Assembly: GCA_900769665.1 (NCBI GenBank)
Contig: CAAGHL010000030.1
Coordinates: 1 to 35,115, forward strand
Source of the DNA: Clostridia bacterium
GTDB lineage: Bacteria > Bacillota > Clostridia > Christensenellales > CAG-314
Direction: 5' to 3'
Length of the DNA: 35,115 nucleotides
This document shows, in pieces, positions 31,898 through 35,115 of this stretch. Within the stretch, counting starts at the first letter, position 1, and each line of letters opens with the position of its first letter. The position numbers and the translations under genes are program-made. A model generated the notes under the pieces. It made no database searches, was not told the DNA's origin, and was given only the letters and a program-made list of their open reading frames with translations.

Positions 31898-33205
31898 TCA
31901 CCTCTTAGCTTTCATTTTTGTCAAGCGCACGCTTTGGACAATCGGACGTTTTGCCGGACATACATATGCGCAACTGCCGCACTCGAAACAATTGAGCGCG
32001 CCGTACTTGACGGCATTGTCAAAATCGCCGACCGTTGCGTAGAAGTCGATAAACAACGGGCTTAGCTTCATCGGACATACGTTTACGCACCGTCCGCAAC
32101 GAATACAAGGCGTAGGCAACATTGTGTTTGCCGTCTTGGCGGTAAGTGCCAAAAATCCGCCGTCGGTCTTGGACGTCGGGATATCGGTATCCACAAGACT
32201 TCTGCCCATCATAGGTCCGCCGAAAATCAACTTGATCGTATCGTCGGACAATCCGTCGCAAAATTCAAGTATGTCTTTTAGCGGCGTACCGATACGCACT
32301 TCCACGTTTTTGGGATTTTTGACGCCGTCACCGGACAAGGTCATCACTCGCTTGTACAGCGGCTTGCCGTTGACCACTGCGTCATACACTGCGTAAGCCG
32401 TTGCGACGTTTGCCACAACGCACCCCACTGCCGAGGGAAGCGCGCCTGTAGGCACCTTGCGTCCCGTCACGGCGTAGATAAGCATTTTTTCCGCGCCTTG
32501 GGGATACTTCGGTTTCAGTAGCGACACAATCACGTCGTTGTCTTTGGCAGGTTGATCATCGGACACAACGCCGTCGATGTTCATCAATGCGGCGTATGCC
32601 TCCTGCTTGTTTGCCTCCAAACCGATGTACACGTGTTGCACACCGCATGCCGCCGCAATCAAACGGACGCCGTAAACAAACTTTTCCGCGCGCTCGACAA
32701 TCAGACGATTGTCGCAGTTGAGGTAAGGCTCGCACTCGGCAGCATTGATCACCAACACATCGACGTTTTCACGCGGGGACAACTTTACCGCAGTAGGAAA
32801 TCCCGCTCCGCCCATACCGACAATTCCTGCCTCGGCAATGCGCGCCTTTATTTCGTCGGGCGTGGGGTCGACAAGCGGTTGCATTGTCACCACCTCGGTA
32901 CGTCCGTCGGCATGGATATGTACATAATCGCACAATGCGCCGATTGCGTTTTTGCGTTTTTCGATACCTACCACTTCTCCGCAAATAGGAGAGTGAATGT
33001 TTGCCGACACAACGCCGTTTGCACGTGCAATCAGTTGCCCTTCGGACACGGTGTCGCCCACGTTGACGACAAGTTCCGCAGGCTTGCCGATGTGTTGCGA
33101 CAAGCAAACGTAGTAGTCGGACATGGCAGGCATGATTTCGATGGCTTTGCGCTCGGTGAGCGACTTGAAATCGGGTATATGCCTACCGCCGCTAAATGTT
33201 TTCAT
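31898..33205 (-). CDS. rnfC: Rnf complex subunit C (NADH- and FMN-binding)
   Basis: The 435-residue cytoplasmic subunit reduces NAD with electrons from the complex. The N-terminal barrel region is followed by the nucleotide and flavin site GIVGMGGAGFPTAVKLSP, the E-C-E-P-Y-L-N-C-D motif and an SLBB-like segment. Two 4Fe-4S motifs follow near the C terminus: CIRCGRCVNVCP and CFECGSCAYVCP. ATG 33205 has GAGGAGG upstream; the open frame extends further but without a matching start. It is the first gene of the rnfCDGEAB operon, which would couple ferredoxin:NAD oxidoreduction to Na+ or H+ transport. Confidence 0.96.
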   Translation of the reverse strand: MKTFSGGRHIPDFKSLTERKAIEIMPAMSDYYVCLSQHIGKPAELVVNVGDTVSEGQLIARANGVVSANIHSPICGEVVGIEKRKNAIGALCDYVHIHADGRTEVVTMQPLVDPTPDEIKARIAEAGIVGMGGAGFPTAVKLSPRENVDVLVINAAECEPYLNCDNRLIVERAEKFVYGVRLIAAACGVQHVYIGLEANKQEAYAALMNIDGVVSDDQPAKDNDVIVSLLKPKYPQGAEKMLIYAVTGRKVPTGALPSAVGCVVANVATAYAVYDAVVNGKPLYKRVMTLSGDGVKNPKNVEVRIGTPLKDILEFCDGLSDDTIKLIFGGPMMGRSLVDTDIPTSKTDGGFLALTAKTANTMLPTPCIRCGRCVNVCPMKLSPLFIDFYATVGDFDNAVKYGALNCFECGSCAYVCPAKRPIVQSVRLTKMKAKR

Positions 33206-33283
33206 TTGGAAACCTCCTCCTCGGACGTGACAAAACGGACGACTTGGTACCGCCGTTGTCGCCGAGATAAGTGTTGTGAGTAA

Positions 33284-33325
33284 CAAAAAAAGTCCAACCC
33301 ATGCCATAAGCATAGGTTAGACTTT
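33284..33325 (-). terminator. Terminator or attenuator upstream of rnfC
   Basis: On the minus strand a 16-bp stem (33310-33325 with 33289-33304, two G-T pairs) with a 5-base loop is followed by seven Ts (33284-33290). It lies about 220 bases after the dnaJ stop codon and 80 bases before rnfC. It can end dnaJ transcription, or, if transcription starts at the promoter just upstream, attenuate the rnf operon. Confidence 0.85.
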
Positions 33326-33354
33326 ATTTTACCATAAATTTTAGTAAATGTAAA
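33326..33354 (-). promoter_or_regulatory. Possible promoter abutting the hairpin upstream of rnfC
   Basis: TTTACA (33349-33354), 17 bases, TAAAAT (33326-33331) on the minus strand. The predicted start site falls inside the left arm of the following hairpin, so the transcript could not form the full stem. The rest of the 33206-33544 gap shows no gene. Confidence 0.45.
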
Positions 33355-33544
33355 TACCCTAAATGAGATTATCGACAAAGTGCAAGATACAAAATTTTGT
33401 TGCCATCCGCACAAACAGCTGTCATTTTTTATCAACGGAAATCAGCCGCCGAAACCGACAAAATTTGTCGTCAAAAACACGTACAATGTTGACGTTTGAC
33501 AACATAGTTGCACCACTGCGCAACGACATAGTAGTTTACAAAAA

Positions 33545-34696
33545 CTACTTGTTGCCGTTGGACTTGTACAAGGTCGCAATTTCGTCCAAGTACGCCTTGC
33601 GTTGCGGATATGAACGTGCGCTGTTGTCACGTTCGAAGTCCTCGAGGGCTTTCTTTTGCGCTCTTGTCACAGACTTGGGTACTTCCACCTGTATCGTTAC
33701 GTACAAGTCGCCGCCACCTATACCGCGCGAGGACTTGACGCCCTTTCCGCGGAAACGCAACACGTCACCGTTGGGGGTTGCCTCGGCAAGCTTGTGGATA
33801 AACACGCCGTCGGGGGAAGGAATTTCTATTTCGCCGCCGCACACCGCTGTTTGGAAGGTGACGGGTACGGTCACGTACAAATCCATGTTTTCGCGACGGA
33901 ACAGTTTGCTTGGGCGTACGGAAACGACGATAAGCAAATTGCCGTTGCGAGAAGTTTTGCCGCGTGTGGCGTTGCCCTCGCCGGAGAGTTGCAACACCGT
34001 GCCGTTTTCCACGCCGGCAGGGATGGAGATGTCGATTGTGCGGTTGACGGTTGTTACGCCGCGACCGCCGCAGGACTTGCAAGTGTCTGTAACGATTTTG
34101 CCAGTGCCGCCACACTTGTCGCAAGGGCTGATTGTGGTTTGTTGACCGAAAATACTGGAATAGGTTTGGCGTATCGAACCCGTGCCATGGCATTTGTCGC
34201 AAGTTTTGACGCAACTGTCATCCTTCGCACCGCTGCCGCCGCACGTTTTGCACTTTTCGATTCGGCTGAACTTGATTGTTTTTTTGCAACCGAGCACCGA
34301 CTCCATAAAGGACAGCTCGACGTTGACCGTAACGTCGCTTCCCGATTGAGTAGCACCGCCGCGACGACGGGAACTTCCACCGAAATCGAATGCACCGGTA
34401 AACATATTGAACAAATCGTCGAAACCGCTTGCGGAAAAGCCTCCGCCGTACGGATTGTAACCTGCTCCGCCGAAGTCATTGTCCATTTCGCCGCGATCAT
34501 ACTTGCCGCGCTTGTCGGGATCGCCGATGACGGAGTAAGCTTCGTTGATTTCCTTAAACTTTTCCGCCGCTTCCTTGTCGTCGGGATGTAGGTCGGGGTG
34601 ATACTGCTTTGCCAACTTGCGGTAGGCGGATTTAATTTCGTCTTGCGTTGCGGACTTGTCCACACCGAGTACTTTGTAATAGTCTTTTACTGCCAT
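33545..34696 (-). CDS. dnaJ: Chaperone protein DnaJ
   Basis: The 383-residue protein is a full type I DnaJ, co-chaperone of DnaK. The J domain has HPD at residues 33-35. A Gly/Phe-rich linker (YNPYGGGFSASGFDDLFNMFTG) and four C-x-x-C-x-G-x-G zinc repeats follow: CKTCGGSG, CDKCHGTG, CDKCGGTG and CKSCGGRG. The C-terminal substrate-binding domain comes after them. AAAGGAAC precedes the ATG. dnaK and grpE are not in the 419 bases upstream, and no CIRCE operator is evident there. Confidence 0.97.
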   Translation of the reverse strand: MAVKDYYKVLGVDKSATQDEIKSAYRKLAKQYHPDLHPDDKEAAEKFKEINEAYSVIGDPDKRGKYDRGEMDNDFGGAGYNPYGGGFSASGFDDLFNMFTGAFDFGGSSRRRGGATQSGSDVTVNVELSFMESVLGCKKTIKFSRIEKCKTCGGSGAKDDSCVKTCDKCHGTGSIRQTYSSIFGQQTTISPCDKCGGTGKIVTDTCKSCGGRGVTTVNRTIDISIPAGVENGTVLQLSGEGNATRGKTSRNGNLLIVVSVRPSKLFRRENMDLYVTVPVTFQTAVCGGEIEIPSPDGVFIHKLAEATPNGDVLRFRGKGVKSSRGIGGGDLYVTIQVEVPKSVTRAQKKALEDFERDNSARSYPQRKAYLDEIATLYKSNGNK

Positions 34697-35115
34697 TTTG
34701 TGTTCCTTTGCCTTGTTAAATGCCGCTAAGCGTCACTTAGCAAAGCGGTAAATACGCACAATTGCAACCTAACGTTGACGACAAAGTTGCAAGCAAATAT
34801 CGTCTTCATTAAGTTGCAATGATGCGAATAAACGTCCTAAATCATACTGCAGAGCAACGGCGGAGAGTGGTACAGATTGTGGCAACAGTTGCACGCCACG
34901 TCCGCCCAACGTACTTATACACAGCCACATCAAACTATGCTCGCTTAGCACGAACCTGCGTCGGGCTGAGCGCCCTTGCGGGGGATGTTGGGGATGCTCG
35001 CCCCAACGTTGTGTATTAGATGAGGTGAGCTTTTTACTTTGGGTCGCAACCAAGCTTTGAAGTATTCTCAAGCTTAGTGAAGTAAAAAGCTTATTTGTAG
35101 TGGGTGCACGACCCG
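34697..35115. other. Gene-free right edge with strong hairpins
   Basis: The single longer open frame on the minus strand (about 100 codons) has no ribosome site and an unusual composition, so I do not call it a gene. Features seen are a GCTAAG/CTTAGC hairpin near 34727-34743, GTTGGGG/CCCCAAC (34987-34993 with 35001-35007) and AGCTTTTTACTT/AAGTAAAAAGCT (35028-35039 with 35080-35091). The element at the end may continue outside the window. Confidence 0.5.

Noticed and set aside
32552..33283. 243-codon open frame on the plus strand
   Set aside because: Antisense shadow of rnfC with no ribosome site.
33656..34591. 311-codon open frame on the plus strand
   Set aside because: Antisense shadow of dnaJ.
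34697..34760. CIRCE heat-shock operator upstream of dnaJ
   Set aside because: The GCTAAG/CTTAGC hairpin has a short loop and does not match the 9-bp arms with 9-base spacer of CIRCE.
34769..35071. 100-codon open frame on the minus strand
   Set aside because: Crosses the GC-rich hairpins at the right edge, lacks a ribosome site and has an Arg/Gln/Ser-rich random-looking translation.
1..35115. CRISPR array, tRNA genes or metabolite riboswitches
   Set aside because: No regularly spaced repeats, no cloverleaf with CCA-type end and no recognisable riboswitch core was seen on either strand.

Overview
The window looks like chromosomal DNA of a bacterium in the class Clostridia (Bacillota), probably an uncultured gut-type lineage. 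The reasons are AGGAGG-type ribosome binding sites on almost every gene, TTGACA/TATAAT promoters with 17-base spacers, intrinsic terminators, a six-gene Rnf complex in the order C-D-G-E-A-B, a PadR regulator, a PdaB-type deacetylase and a PrmA-MtaB-HIT-S21 block. I cannot name the genus from sequence alone.

Left region (1-10070). The first ~130 bases carry a leftward promoter with A-tract upstream elements and a leader resembling those in front of Firmicute 16S genes, so an rRNA operon probably lies just outside the window. On the minus strand follow galM, a YjbR-type protein, recX, a small hypothetical gene, rpsU (S21), an ECF transporter S component, a HIT protein, mtaB, prmA and padR, then two multi-pass membrane proteins. 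One further membrane protein (9520-10068) is on the plus strand.

Central region (10401-21181). This is a compact virus-derived head and packaging module, nearly all on the minus strand. In transcription order it has a sigma-region-4-like regulator, large terminase, small-terminase-like protein, a small Cys-rich protein, portal, scaffold-like protein, major capsid protein, a 104-aa protein, a predicted connector, a predicted beta-propeller protein and a long coiled-coil protein. The order recalls the P22-type head/plug block. The large terminase keeps its ATPase and nuclease residues. I see no integrase, replication, tail-tube, tape-measure, lysis or immunity gene. A membrane-anchored SH3-repeat protein lies in the opposite orientation between terminase and regulator, and a larger protein of similar build (21806-23731) starts on the other side of the regulator. 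A domesticated particle or a gene-transfer-agent-like or satellite-like element is a reasonable hypothesis, but decay from a prophage is not excluded.

Right region (23732-35115). A tandem-OB SSB, a PdaB-like deacetylase, a ~970-base gene-free stretch with nested inverted repeats, a zinc-ribbon membrane protein, a lipoprotein, the Rnf operon and dnaJ. In many Firmicutes dnaJ directly precedes prmA. Here they are on the same strand but about 26.5 kb apart, with the Rnf operon, the SSB and deacetylase genes, the capsid module and membrane proteins in between.
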